Assembly (NCBI GenBank): GCA_031404815.1
Contig: JANNIH010000081.1
Coordinates: forward strand, 1 to 64,000
Direction: 5' to 3'
DNA: 64,000 bases
Origin: DASYKS01 sp031404815
GTDB lineage: Bacteria; Acidobacteriota; Thermoanaerobaculia; Multivoradales; UBA5704
The position numbers and the translations under genes were made by a program. How positions within the stretch are numbered: position 1 is the stretch's first letter; each line of letters begins with the position of its first letter. The notes beneath the pieces are model-generated. The model was not told the DNA's origin and made no database searches. It saw nothing but the letters and a program-made list of their open reading frames with translations. Below are positions 34,345 through 43,734 of the stretch, piece after piece.

Positions 34345-35804
34345 GGTTCCTGGTCCTCCTGATCGCCGCGGCAGCAACGGTGTGGGCGTTTCGCAACTGG
34401 CGTCGCGCGGTCCAATACGTAATGGTCCTGCTGATCCTCGAAGGGGCGATCCGCAAGTGGATCTTCCCCGGCGCCCAAGACATCGTCTACTTCGGCAAGG
34501 ACCTGCTGCTCCTCGGCGTCTACGCCGGGTTTTTGACCCGTGACCGGCCGGGGCTCCGCCCGCCGCAGCTGGAGTTGTTGTTCGGGGTGCTGGGAGTGGG
34601 AGCCTTGTTCGGCGTGCTCGAGATCTTCAACCCTCACCTGCCGAGCCTGCTGGTCGGCGTGCTCGGTTTCAAGGCCTACTTTTTCTACGTCCCGCTGTTC
34701 TGGGTCCTGCCGGCGGCCTTCTCGTCGGATGCCGAGCTGGCCCGGTTCCTGCGGCGTTATGGCCTGATCGCGATCCCCGTCGGCCTGCTTGCGGCAGCCC
34801 AGTTCGTCTCACCTTCTTCCAGCATGCTCAACACCTATGCCCGCGCGGCCACCGAAGTGAGCGACATCACGACTTTCGGAACCTCGTCGCGGGTGCGGGT
34901 CACCGCCACTTTCGCCTACATCACCGGATTCACCTCTTATCTGTTTGCCAACGTGGCCCTGCTGCTCGCGCTTCTCGGCGCCGAGCGCTGGCGGATGCAG
35001 CGCAACCTCTGGCTGTTTGCCGCCCTGGGCCTGACCCTGCTCGGCATGATGATGAGCGGTTCTCGCGGTCCGATCGCGGTGCTGATCGTGCTGACGCCGA
35101 TCTACGGCTGGCTGGCCGTTGCGCGTGAACGGGGTAGCGGCGCCACCATCGGCCGCTTGGTGGTCGCCGTGCTCTTCGTCGGTGGGCTTGCGGCCTACTT
35201 TGGAGCCGATGCGATCGCGGAATGGCGCGGTCGAGCGAGCGGCACGACCGACGCGGGAGAGCGGATCCTAACGCCGTTCATCGCGCCTTTTTCCGTCCTC
35301 GACCGCGCCGGCTTGTTCGGCTACGGCATCGGCGCCACCCACCAGATGGCCATGGCGATCATCCAGACCCCCCGCCCGTTCTATTGGCTCGAAGGGCCAA
35401 ACACCGAAGTTGAGAGCGGCCGGGTCATGCTGGAGCTCGGCCCGATCGGATTCCTGCTCACCTATGTCGTGCGCCTGATCCTGGTCGCCTATGCGCTGCA
35501 GCAGGTCTTTCGGCTGCGCACCCTGTTCCACCGCTCGGTGGCCGTCGGCTGCCTGCTCTTCTTTCTCGCTCAGATCACCGGAACCGTCGTCTTCGAGGTC
35601 ACCTCCGGTCTTTATTACTGGTTTTTCGCCGGCGTACTTGCCACGGTGGTGGCGCTCGACCGCCAGATGCTGATCGCGGCGCGCGTAAGCCTGCCCCAGC
35701 CCGTCACTCTGGCCGCCGCGACCCAGGCGCATGCTCTCCTGCCTAGGGCGGTCCGCTCGACACGCACCGCGGTTTCGCGGACCGCGCAGCCGCGCGACCT
35801 TTGA
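34338..35804 (+). CDS. O-antigen polymerase/ligase-like membrane protein (Wzy-type)
   Basis: 488 residues with about 11 membrane spans and a large non-cytoplasmic loop around residues 290-360. The segment LTLLGMMMSGSRGPIAVLIV contains the S-G-S-R-G element typical of O-antigen ligase/polymerase proteins, and an early AIRKWIFPGAQDIVYFGKDLLLL motif is shared with bacterial exopolysaccharide polymerases. Likely role: linking repeat units in the periplasm. ATG 34338 overlaps the preceding stop by seven bases; GTG 34341 would give a four-base GTGA overlap. The C-terminal ~40 residues are soluble and Arg-rich. Confidence 0.82.
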   Translation: MVRFLVLLIAAAATVWAFRNWRRAVQYVMVLLILEGAIRKWIFPGAQDIVYFGKDLLLLGVYAGFLTRDRPGLRPPQLELLFGVLGVGALFGVLEIFNPHLPSLLVGVLGFKAYFFYVPLFWVLPAAFSSDAELARFLRRYGLIAIPVGLLAAAQFVSPSSSMLNTYARAATEVSDITTFGTSSRVRVTATFAYITGFTSYLFANVALLLALLGAERWRMQRNLWLFAALGLTLLGMMMSGSRGPIAVLIVLTPIYGWLAVARERGSGATIGRLVVAVLFVGGLAAYFGADAIAEWRGRASGTTDAGERILTPFIAPFSVLDRAGLFGYGIGATHQMAMAIIQTPRPFYWLEGPNTEVESGRVMLELGPIGFLLTYVVRLILVAYALQQVFRLRTLFHRSVAVGCLLFFLAQITGTVVFEVTSGLYYWFFAGVLATVVALDRQMLIAARVSLPQPVTLAAATQAHALLPRAVRSTRTAVSRTAQPRDL

Positions 35805-35814
35805 GATCGGCGTT

Positions 35815-37023
35815 TTGAAAGTCCTCGTCACTCACCCTGGCCGGCAGCACTCGCACCAGGCGGCCCTGGCGCTCGCCGCGGCGGATCTCCTCGCCGGCTA
35901 CTGGTCGGGCGTGCCGTCGTGCCCGGAGCACGGCCGGTTCGTGCCGCGCCCGCTCTGGCACCGGTTGATCCGTTATGGCCCGGTCGCTCTGCCGCCACGG
36001 CTCACCCGGTGGGCTCCGGCCGCCCCCGCGCTGCGCCAGGTCGCACACAAACTACCGGCGGCACTGGCCCGGGAGATCGACTATGCGGCATGCCGGATCT
36101 TCGACGCCCAAGCGGCGCGCCGGCTCGCGCGACTGCCTCCGGCGGAACGCCCGGACGCCGTGCTCGCCTGCGAAATCTCGGCGCTGAATACGTTTGAGGT
36201 CGCCCGGCGGCTCGGCATTCGCACCTGGCTCGACGCCCCTTCGCTCCACCGGCTCGCCCAGGACCGCCTGCACGGAACCACCGATCCTCCAGGACTGCAT
36301 GCGCGGATCGCGAGGGTAAAAAATCGAGAGATCGAGCGGGCCGACGCGATCGTCACCGTGTCCGAGCTGGCGCGGTCCACCTACGTCGAGGCGGGGATCG
36401 ATCCTGCCTGCATCCGCGCCGTGCCGCTCGGTGCCGACCTGGAGCTGTTCGCGCCGCCGGCCGTGGAGCCCGCGCGCGGCGCGGGAACCGTCTTCCTGTT
36501 CGCGGGTGCGCCGATCGTTCGAAAGGGGTTCGACCTGCTGCTCGAAGCCTTCGCCCGGGTCGCCAGGGCCGAGCCTTCCGCCGTGCTCCGCGTGGTCGGT
36601 CCGCGCGGCGGGCAGGCCGCCCGCGAGCGGATCACTTTCGTCGGCCCGGTTGCGCAAGCGCAGCTCGCGGCCGAGATGAGCCGCGCCGATTGCCTGGTCC
36701 TCCCCTCGCGCAACGACTCGTACGGCATGGTGGTCGCCGAAGCGCTCGCGGCAGGGTTGCCGGTGGTCGTGTCCGACATGGTGGGAGCCGCCGAGTTGGT
36801 CCTTCCGGGCGAAAACGGCTGGGTGGTTCCGGCGGGTGACGCCGGAGCGCTCGGCGACCGGCTGCTCGCCCTGGCGCACCCGCCGACGGGTCCCGCGCTG
36901 CTGCGCGCGATGCGGCCGGCATGCCGCGCCTCGGCCGAAAGGGCGACGTGGGGTGCCTATCGCGAACGCTTCGCGGCGCTCGCTCGCGAGCTCCTTTCGG
37001 CCCCTCCCGGAGAGCGGCCTTGA
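35815..37023 (+). CDS. GT4-family glycosyltransferase
   Basis: 402 residues from TTG 35815 (MKVLVTHPGRQHSHQAAL), the only sensible start because the first beta strand begins immediately. DAIVTVSELARSTYVEAG is the inter-domain region; TVFLFAGAPIVRKGFDLLLEAF and SRNDSYGMVVAEALAAG (EX7E with Asp in place of the first Glu) mark the donor domain. Ten bases separate it from the polymerase gene. Confidence 0.9.
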   Translation: MKVLVTHPGRQHSHQAALALAAADLLAGYWSGVPSCPEHGRFVPRPLWHRLIRYGPVALPPRLTRWAPAAPALRQVAHKLPAALAREIDYAACRIFDAQAARRLARLPPAERPDAVLACEISALNTFEVARRLGIRTWLDAPSLHRLAQDRLHGTTDPPGLHARIARVKNREIERADAIVTVSELARSTYVEAGIDPACIRAVPLGADLELFAPPAVEPARGAGTVFLFAGAPIVRKGFDLLLEAFARVARAEPSAVLRVVGPRGGQAARERITFVGPVAQAQLAAEMSRADCLVLPSRNDSYGMVVAEALAAGLPVVVSDMVGAAELVLPGENGWVVPAGDAGALGDRLLALAHPPTGPALLRAMRPACRASAERATWGAYRERFAALARELLSAPPGERP

Positions 37024-38204
37024 GGCTCCTCCACGTCGTGCCGACTTACCTGCCGGCCTGGCGGCACGGCGGGCCGATCCGCGCCGTCCACGGCCTCGCC
37101 CGGTGGCTCGTCGCCCGCGGCCATCAGGTCGAGGTGTTGACGACCGACCTGCACGGCGACGGGCGCCTCGACGTGCCGCTGGGGAACCCGGTCGATCTCG
37201 ACGGCGTTTCGGTGCGCTATTTCCCCGTCCGCTCGTTGCGCCGCCTTTCGTACGCGCCCGCGATGAGGTCGGCGCTCTTAAACCTGTCGCGCTTCGACGC
37301 GGTGCACCTTCATTCGGTGTTCCAGTGGCCGACGCTGGCCGCGGCGCGGGCAGCGGAACGCGCGGGAGTCCCCTGGATCGTGGCGCCGCGCGGCATGCTG
37401 GTGCCGGAGCTGATCGCCGCGCGCGGGCGGTGGCGCAAATCGCTCTGGCTGCGGCTGTTCGAGCGGCGGACGATCGAGCGCGCCGCGGGCTTCCACGCGA
37501 CGACCGAAATCGAGGCGCGCGACGCCGAGCGGCTGGGTTTGACGCTGCCGCGGGTCTACGTCGTGCCGAACGGGGTCGAGGCGGATCCCTGGGCGGGCGA
37601 ACTTGAAGCGCTCGCGCCGGCCGTGCGCGAGCTGGTTTCGGATCCCCAGCCGTTCATCCTCGCGCTCGGCCGGGTGAGCTGGAAGAAAGGGCTCGACCGG
37701 CTGATCGAGGCAATGGCGGCGGTGACCGCGTCCGGCGCACGGCTCGCGATCGCCGGCAACGACGAGGAGGGGCTGATCCCCCGGCTCGAACGCCTGGCCG
37801 AGCAGAAAGAGGTTTGCGAGCGGGTGCACTTCCTCGGACCGGTCGACGGCGCGGAGAAATCCGCTCTACTTGCCCGCTGCGCGCTCCTCGCGATGCCTTC
37901 GACATCTGAAAACTTCGGTAACTCGCTGCTCGAAGCGATGGCCGCCGGACGGCCGGTGCTCGCCACCCCCGGGGTGGGGCTCGCGCCGCTGATCGCGGAG
38001 GTCGGCTGCGGCAAGGTTGCGGAGGGCGATGCGGAATCTCTCGCCGCCGCCCTCCGCGAGATGCTCGCCGACCCGCGCGCGCTCGACGAGATGGGACGGC
38101 GCGGCCGGCGCGCCGCGGAGGAACGCTACGGCTGGCCCGGAATCGCCGAACGGATGGAGGCGGTCTACCACGAGGTCGGGGCCGGGCGGAGGGGCGCGCG
38201 ATGA
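37020..38204 (+). CDS. GT4-family glycosyltransferase
   Basis: 394 residues from TTG 37020, overlapping the previous TGA (TTGA). Begins MRLLHVVPTYLPAWRHGGP; donor domain FILALGRVSWKKGLDRLIEAM, ARLAIAGNDEEGL and EX7E in PSTSENFGNSLLEAMAAG. Canonical. Specificity unknown. Confidence 0.93.
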   Translation: MRLLHVVPTYLPAWRHGGPIRAVHGLARWLVARGHQVEVLTTDLHGDGRLDVPLGNPVDLDGVSVRYFPVRSLRRLSYAPAMRSALLNLSRFDAVHLHSVFQWPTLAAARAAERAGVPWIVAPRGMLVPELIAARGRWRKSLWLRLFERRTIERAAGFHATTEIEARDAERLGLTLPRVYVVPNGVEADPWAGELEALAPAVRELVSDPQPFILALGRVSWKKGLDRLIEAMAAVTASGARLAIAGNDEEGLIPRLERLAEQKEVCERVHFLGPVDGAEKSALLARCALLAMPSTSENFGNSLLEAMAAGRPVLATPGVGLAPLIAEVGCGKVAEGDAESLAAALREMLADPRALDEMGRRGRRAAEERYGWPGIAERMEAVYHEVGAGRRGAR

Positions 38205-39370
38205 GGTTGATTTTCTTCGTCGAGCGGCCGACGCAGTTCGAGGTGCCGTTCTACCGCTTCGCGGCGCGCGATCCCGAGCACCACCTGCGCGTGGTCTACA
38301 CCGGGGGCGACCCCGCGGTATCGGCCTATGACCCAGAGCTTTCGCGCCGTGTCGATTGGGGCTTCGATTTGGTTTCCGGCTACGACTGGGCGGTACTCCC
38401 CGCGCAAAGGCGCGGCCGTTGGCTCGCGGCGGAGCTTTCCTCCCGCCGTTACGACCTCGCGATCGTGAACGGCTACACCCAAGGCACCTACCTGCGGGCG
38501 GCACTCGCCGCGCGGAAAAGCGGAACCGCCACCGCCTTGCGGCTCGATTCGGTCCTGTTCGCCGGAGAGGCTTCCGGCCGAGCGTTCGCCAAACGCGCCC
38601 TCTATCGGATCGTCCTGCCGCGCCTGTTCGATCGCTTCCTCGGGGTCGGCACCGGGACGCTCGATTTCCTTGCGGCGCACGGCGTTCCGGAGGAGCGGCG
38701 CGGACTTTTCCCCTACGCGATCGACGCCGAGGGTTTCCGCGATCGGTCGCGTCTTTCACCTGAAGAACGGGCGGCGGGGCGGGCGGCCTTGGGCGCGGCC
38801 AGCGACGATCGGATCGTTCTCTCGCTTGCGAAATTCGGTCCGCGCGAGGCACCTTGGGATCTCCTCCGCGCCTTTCCGGCGATCGCCGCGACCGATCCTT
38901 CCGCGCGCCTCGCGCTCGCGGGCGACGGTCCGGAACGCGGCGCGCTCGAAGCCGAGGCGCGTACGCTGGGGATTGCCGCACGGGTCGCCTTTCCGGGCTA
39001 CGTCCCCTACCCCGAGCTGCCCGCGCTGTCCGGCGCGGCCGACCTGTTCGTCCACCCCGCGGCGGAGGAGCGCTGGGGCGTTTCGGTCCAGGAGGCCCTC
39101 GCCTGCGGTCTGCCGGTCGTCGCTTCCGAGCGGGTCGGCGCGGCGCGCGATCTGATCGAGCCGGGCAAGAACGGCTTACGCTATCCCGCGGGCGACGCGG
39201 CGGCGCTGGCCCAAGCGATCCTCGCCGCGCTCGCCCTTCGCCAGGCCGATGTCGAGGCCGCGAACCGCGAAATCCTCGCCCGGTGGGACTACGCGGCGAC
39301 CTGGCGCCACCTGCTCGCAGCGGCATCCGGCGGGATCTTTCAAGGTACGATCCGGCGAGTGCCTCTATGA
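38201..39370 (+). CDS. GT4-family glycosyltransferase
   Basis: 389 residues. Starts MRLIFFVERPTQFEVPFYRF, a start seen in a sub-group of GT4 enzymes; donor side IVLSLAKFGPREAPWDLLRAF, ARLALAGDGPERGALE, and EX7E in AAEERWGVSVQEALACG. ATGA overlaps on both sides. Confidence 0.9.
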   Translation: MRLIFFVERPTQFEVPFYRFAARDPEHHLRVVYTGGDPAVSAYDPELSRRVDWGFDLVSGYDWAVLPAQRRGRWLAAELSSRRYDLAIVNGYTQGTYLRAALAARKSGTATALRLDSVLFAGEASGRAFAKRALYRIVLPRLFDRFLGVGTGTLDFLAAHGVPEERRGLFPYAIDAEGFRDRSRLSPEERAAGRAALGAASDDRIVLSLAKFGPREAPWDLLRAFPAIAATDPSARLALAGDGPERGALEAEARTLGIAARVAFPGYVPYPELPALSGAADLFVHPAAEERWGVSVQEALACGLPVVASERVGAARDLIEPGKNGLRYPAGDAAALAQAILAALALRQADVEAANREILARWDYAATWRHLLAAASGGIFQGTIRRVPL

Positions 39371-40254
39371 AAATCCCCTTGACCATCCTGGTGACCACGC
39401 GCGACGAAGAGGCGAACATCGAGCGCACCCTCGCCTCCGTCCACGGCTTCGCGGATCAGATCTTCGTGATCGATTCCGAAAGCCGCGACCGGACGAAGGA
39501 GATCGCCCGCCGTTACGCCGACGACGTGATCGACCTGGCCTACGAGCACGGCCGGATCATTCCGTGGATCTTCCAGTGGGGGCTAGACCACCTGCCGATT
39601 CGCAACGAGTGGGTGCTGATCCTCGAAGCCGATCAGGCCGTCCCCGAGGCGCTGCGGCGGGAGATCGCGGCCGTCCTCGCGCGCCCCGAGACGCCCGAAT
39701 CGGGCTTTTACATTCGGCGGCGCCAAATCTTCCGCGGCCACCGAATCGAGCATGGCGGCTACGGCAGCAAATACCTTCTGAAGTTGTTCCGCCGCAGCGT
39801 TTCGGGGCTCGATCCGGTCGAGCAGGACACCCGCGTCTACGTGCGCGGCGCCACCGCAAAGCTGCGCGAGCCCCTGGAGGAATGGAACAAAAAAGAAGAC
39901 GCGATCCTCTTCTACCTCGAAAAGCACCTGCGCTACGCCGAGGCGTTCGCGCACGAGGAATTCGAGCGGCGAACGAAGAAGCTGCCGTGGAAGGCGACAC
40001 CGCGGCTGTTCGGCACGCCGGACGAGCGGATCCTCTGGATGAAGAGCCAGTGGTACCGGATGCCGTTGTTCGTCCGGCCGGCGCTCTATTTCGGCTACCG
40101 GTACTTCTTCCTGTTCGGCTTTCTCGACGGAGCGGTCGGCACGTTGTTTCATTTCCTCCAGGCCTTTTGGTTTCGCTTGGTGGTGGACGTCCGCCTCGCC
40201 GAGCTGCTGCGTGAGGCAAAAGAGAAGAACCAGCAGAAGGTGGACGTTGCATGA
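39367..40254 (+). CDS. GT2-family glycosyltransferase (GT-A fold)
   Basis: 295 residues from ATG 39367. LTILVTTRDEEANIERTLASV, then IFVIDSESRDRT and the metal-binding region WVLILEADQAVPE (E-A-D in place of D-x-D). Similar to the WaaE/KdtX-like and 'glycosyl transferase 2' groups that act on LPS core or EPS. The C-terminal 60 residues contain an amphipathic/hydrophobic stretch (YRYFFLFGFLDGAVGTLFHF) that probably binds the membrane. ATGA overlaps on both sides. Confidence 0.9.
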   Translation: MKIPLTILVTTRDEEANIERTLASVHGFADQIFVIDSESRDRTKEIARRYADDVIDLAYEHGRIIPWIFQWGLDHLPIRNEWVLILEADQAVPEALRREIAAVLARPETPESGFYIRRRQIFRGHRIEHGGYGSKYLLKLFRRSVSGLDPVEQDTRVYVRGATAKLREPLEEWNKKEDAILFYLEKHLRYAEAFAHEEFERRTKKLPWKATPRLFGTPDERILWMKSQWYRMPLFVRPALYFGYRYFFLFGFLDGAVGTLFHFLQAFWFRLVVDVRLAELLREAKEKNQQKVDVA

Positions 40255-42041
40255 GCCGCATCCTCGGCCTCTCCGTATTTCACGCCGACGCCTCGGCCGC
40301 GGCGGTCGAAGACGGCCGTTTCGTCGCCGGGGTGGAAGAAGAGCGCTTCCGCCGGATCAAGCACTGGGCGGGCTACCCCGAGCAGGCGCTCCGCTTCTGC
40401 CTCGAAGAGCTGGGGGGAGACTTGGGGGGCGTCTCCGCCCTCGCGGTGGCGCGGAAGCCGCGCGCCTACCTGTGGAAGAAGGCGCTGCTCGCGCTCTCCC
40501 ATCCGCGCAGCCTGGTGCGTGCCGCCTCGCGGGTGAAGAACCTCGCTCAGATTTCCACCCTCGAAGAGCGGGTGGCGAAGACCTTCGGAGTCGCGAAGGC
40601 ACCGCCGCTCCGCGAGGTCGAGCACCATCTGGCGCACGTCGCCTCGGCGTTCTACTGTTCGCCGTTTGAAGAGGCCGCATGCCTGACCGTCGACGGCTTC
40701 GGCGATTTCGTCTCGACCATGATGGCGGTCGGTCGCGGCCACCGGATCGAGGTGCTCGACCGGGTTCATTTTCCGCATTCGCTCGGGCTGTTCTATTCCG
40801 CGATCACTCAAGTTTGCGGTTTCCTGGGCTTCGGCGACGAGTACAAGGTGATGGGCCTGGCGGCCTACGGCGAGCCACGCTTCGTGCGCGAGTTGCGCCA
40901 GGTGGTCCCTACCACCTCCGACGGCACGTTCCGGCTCGACCTGCGCTACTTCCGGCACCTCTCGGAAGGGGTCGAGATGACCTGGGACGACGGCCCGCCG
41001 CGCCTGGGTCTGATCTACACGCCCGCGCTGGAGACGTTGCTCGGTCCCGCCCGGCGGGCCGACCAAGAGCTGACTCAAGGTTATAAGGATCTCGCGGCCT
41101 CCCTTCAGGCGGTCTACGAGGAGCGCTTCTTCGCCCTGGTGAACGCGCTGCTCAAGCGCACGGGCATGAAGCGACTGGCGCTCGCGGGCGGCTGCGCGAT
41201 GAACTCGCTCGCCAACGGCAAGCTGTTCGAGCGAACGGACGTCAAAGACGTCTTCATCCAATCCGCGGCGGGCGACGCCGGCACCTCGCTCGGAGCGGCG
41301 CTCTGGGTCGCCCATGCCGAGCTGAACGCGCCGCGCGGCTTCGTGATGGAGCACAGCGCCTGGGGACCGCGCTACGGCCTGGAGGCGATCCGCGCCGCGA
41401 TCGCCGCGCGCATCCCGGAGTCGGGAGGCCGCGACGGCCGGTTTTCGGGCGAGCACGGTGACCTCGCGATCGAGACCCATTCTGACGAGCAGCGCCTGTG
41501 CGCCGAGACCGCCGCCGCGATCGCGCGCGGCGAAGTGATCGGCTGGTACCAGGGCCGGTCCGAATGGGGGCCGCGGGCGCTCGGCAACCGCTCGATCCTC
41601 GCCGACCCGCGGCGCGCGGACATGAAGGACATCCTGAACCTGAAGATCAAGCGGCGCGAGTCGTTTCGGCCGTTCGCGCCGTCGATCCTCGCCGAGCGGA
41701 CCGGGGAGTGGTTCACTCTCGACTACCCCGATCCGTTCATGATCAAGGTCTACCCGATCCGCCCCGAAAAGCGCCCGCTGATCCCCGCGGTCACCCACGT
41801 GGACGGCACGGGGCGCCTCCAGACCGTCGCGGAGCGCGCGAACCCGCGCTACTGGCGGCTGATCTCGGCCTTCGAACAGCAGACCGGCGTGCCGATCGTG
41901 GTCAACACGTCGTTCAACGAAAACGAACCGATCGTCAACCGGCCGGAGGAGGCGCTCGACTGCTTCCTGCGCACGAAGATGGACCGCCTGGTGCTCGGCG
42001 ACGTCGTGATCGAGCGGGCGGTTTCGGGCGCCCGGCCATGA
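40251..42041 (+). CDS. Carbamoyltransferase (NodU/CmcH family)
   Basis: 596 residues, full length. The N-terminal Kae1/TsaD-like domain forms carbamoyl-adenylate: LGLSVFHADASAAAVEDGRF, EHHLAHVASAFYCSPF, TVDGFGDF and the later ALAGGCAMNSLANGKLF. The C-terminal domain contains GWYQGRSEWGPRALGNRSIL and VNTSFNENEPIV, both hallmarks of the family. It would transfer a carbamoyl group from carbamoyl phosphate to a hydroxyl, here presumably on a sugar of the surface glycan. ATGA overlaps on both sides. Confidence 0.95.
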   Translation: MSRILGLSVFHADASAAAVEDGRFVAGVEEERFRRIKHWAGYPEQALRFCLEELGGDLGGVSALAVARKPRAYLWKKALLALSHPRSLVRAASRVKNLAQISTLEERVAKTFGVAKAPPLREVEHHLAHVASAFYCSPFEEAACLTVDGFGDFVSTMMAVGRGHRIEVLDRVHFPHSLGLFYSAITQVCGFLGFGDEYKVMGLAAYGEPRFVRELRQVVPTTSDGTFRLDLRYFRHLSEGVEMTWDDGPPRLGLIYTPALETLLGPARRADQELTQGYKDLAASLQAVYEERFFALVNALLKRTGMKRLALAGGCAMNSLANGKLFERTDVKDVFIQSAAGDAGTSLGAALWVAHAELNAPRGFVMEHSAWGPRYGLEAIRAAIAARIPESGGRDGRFSGEHGDLAIETHSDEQRLCAETAAAIARGEVIGWYQGRSEWGPRALGNRSILADPRRADMKDILNLKIKRRESFRPFAPSILAERTGEWFTLDYPDPFMIKVYPIRPEKRPLIPAVTHVDGTGRLQTVAERANPRYWRLISAFEQQTGVPIVVNTSFNENEPIVNRPEEALDCFLRTKMDRLVLGDVVIERAVSGARP

Positions 42042-42829
42042 GCTTCGCGGCGACGCTGCGCGAACGGGCGCCCCAACTGTTCCTGGCGCTGCGGACGTTG
42101 CGCTACAGCCTTCGCTCCGAGCGGCTCGACCCGGAGACCGCGGCAATCGCGCACGCCCTCTGCGGCTCGGAGCTGCGGGTCCTCTCCGGCCCGTTTGCGG
42201 GCCTCCGCTATCTGCCTTTCGCGAGCGGCAGCGGCCTCCTGCCCAAGCTCGTGGGCTCGTACGAGCTGGAGATCCACGCCGCGGTCGAGGCGGCGATCGG
42301 ACGCGGCCCCGCCCGGGTGATCAACATCGGCAGCGGCGAGGGGTATTACGCCGTGGGCCTCGCCCGTCGTTTGCCCGGCGCCCAAATTCATGCCTTCGAC
42401 ACCGACATCGTGGCACGCCAACGTGCCCGCCAACTGGCGCACGAAAACGGAGTAGCCGACCGGGTCCGGGTGGGCGGCCTGTGCCGGCCGGAAGACCTCC
42501 GCCGCCTCGCGGGGCCGGGATCGCTGGTCGTCTGCGACTGCGAAGGGTGTGAGCTGTACCTGCTCGACCCGGTTCGGGTTCCTGAGCTCGTCCTCGCCGA
42601 TCTGATCGTCGAGCTGCACGATTTCCTCGATCCGGCGATCTCCGCGACCTTGCTCGACCGCTTCCGCCCGACCCACGAGATCGAGGTCTTCTCGATGGCG
42701 GATCGCTCGACTCTGCATTGGCCCGTTTTGGATGCGCTCGGACCCGAACGGCGCGCGAACGCGCTTTGGGAGGGCCGTCCCGAAGGGATGCAGTGGGCCT
42801 GGCTCCAGGCGCGCGCGGGAAACGTATGA
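42038..42829 (+). CDS. Class I methyltransferase-fold protein
   Basis: 263 residues from ATG 42038. ARVINIGSGEGYYAVGLARRL is a SAM motif I, IHAFDTDIVARQRARQLA motif II, and SLVVCDCEGCELYLLDP resembles the 'D-x-E-G-x-E' segment of FkbM proteins. Probably a glycan-modifying methyltransferase. First of three consecutive methyltransferase genes joined by ATGA overlaps. Confidence 0.82.
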   Translation: MSFAATLRERAPQLFLALRTLRYSLRSERLDPETAAIAHALCGSELRVLSGPFAGLRYLPFASGSGLLPKLVGSYELEIHAAVEAAIGRGPARVINIGSGEGYYAVGLARRLPGAQIHAFDTDIVARQRARQLAHENGVADRVRVGGLCRPEDLRRLAGPGSLVVCDCEGCELYLLDPVRVPELVLADLIVELHDFLDPAISATLLDRFRPTHEIEVFSMADRSTLHWPVLDALGPERRANALWEGRPEGMQWAWLQARAGNV

Positions 42830-43734
42830 GCGGCGTCGAACGAGCAAAAGCCCTCCTCAGCCGAACGATTGGGCCGCGGCGGCTCGATTCTGTACGCCGT
42901 GCCTGGCATTGGCTGCGCGCGAGCGATCCGCGGCTCGCCCTGCGTCGGCGGGCTTTTTCTCGCGCCAATGCCGGCCTCCCCGCCGACCGGATCGAGATCC
43001 GCCCCGGGCTGCGGCTGTCGGTCGAGCCGGCCGCGCGCGACGGTTTCGAGTACTTCTGTTTCCGCTCGCTCGACATGGCCCGCGAGCTGGACGGCTTTCT
43101 CGCCCGGTGCCGCGGAGGCGGAACGCCCCGGCGGCGCCTGCTCGACGTGGGCGCTCTGCACGGAATCTTCTCCCTCGCCTTCTCCGAAGGTCGCGCCGAC
43201 GCCGAGGCGCTCGCGATCGAGCCGTCCCCACTCGCCTTCCCGGTCCTCGCCGCCAACGCCGGCAGAAATCCGGCGGCCAAGACCCGGGCTCTCCAGATCG
43301 CGGCCGGCGCCACCGAGAGGACGGTTCCGATGCGGCTCGACTGGCACCACCTGGAAGCCTGTGCGGAAGGGGAGGCGGACGCACCCGGCGTTCTCGCCAT
43401 TCCCGTCCGTACGCTCGACGCGATCTGCGCCGGAGAGGACTTCGTTCCGGATGTGATCAAGATCGACGTCGAGGGCTACGAGCTGGAGGTGCTGCGCGGC
43501 GCCGCGCACCTGCTCGGGCAAGTCCGGCCGGATCTCTTTCTCGAAGCTCACCCGGCGAGCCTCGGGCGTTTGGGGACTTCGATGGCGGAGCTGTTCGAGC
43601 TTCTGCGGCGGTTCGACTATCGAGTCTTCGACGTCCGGGACCGGCCGGTCTCGGCCGCAGCGTTCGCGACCGAACGGGCAGTCACGCGGTTCCGCTGCGC
43701 CCCCGAGCCACTCGGGCTGCTGGAGCGCGCATGA
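42826..43734 (+). CDS. FkbM-family SAM-dependent methyltransferase
   Basis: 302 residues from ATG 42826. RLLDVGALHGIFSLAFSEG is motif I (G-A-L-H-G), ALAIEPSPLAFPVLAAN motif II, and DVIKIDVEGYELEVLRGA the FkbM signature. The ~90-residue N-terminal part holds the family's lid-like region. Likely O-methylation of a sugar. Confidence 0.88.
   Translation: MSGVERAKALLSRTIGPRRLDSVRRAWHWLRASDPRLALRRRAFSRANAGLPADRIEIRPGLRLSVEPAARDGFEYFCFRSLDMARELDGFLARCRGGGTPRRRLLDVGALHGIFSLAFSEGRADAEALAIEPSPLAFPVLAANAGRNPAAKTRALQIAAGATERTVPMRLDWHHLEACAEGEADAPGVLAIPVRTLDAICAGEDFVPDVIKIDVEGYELEVLRGAAHLLGQVRPDLFLEAHPASLGRLGTSMAELFELLRRFDYRVFDVRDRPVSAAAFATERAVTRFRCAPEPLGLLERA

Noticed and set aside
40149..42146. 665-codon minus-strand frame opposite the carbamoyltransferase gene
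   Set aside because: High-GC antisense frame; the plus strand encodes a complete, motif-rich carbamoyltransferase there.
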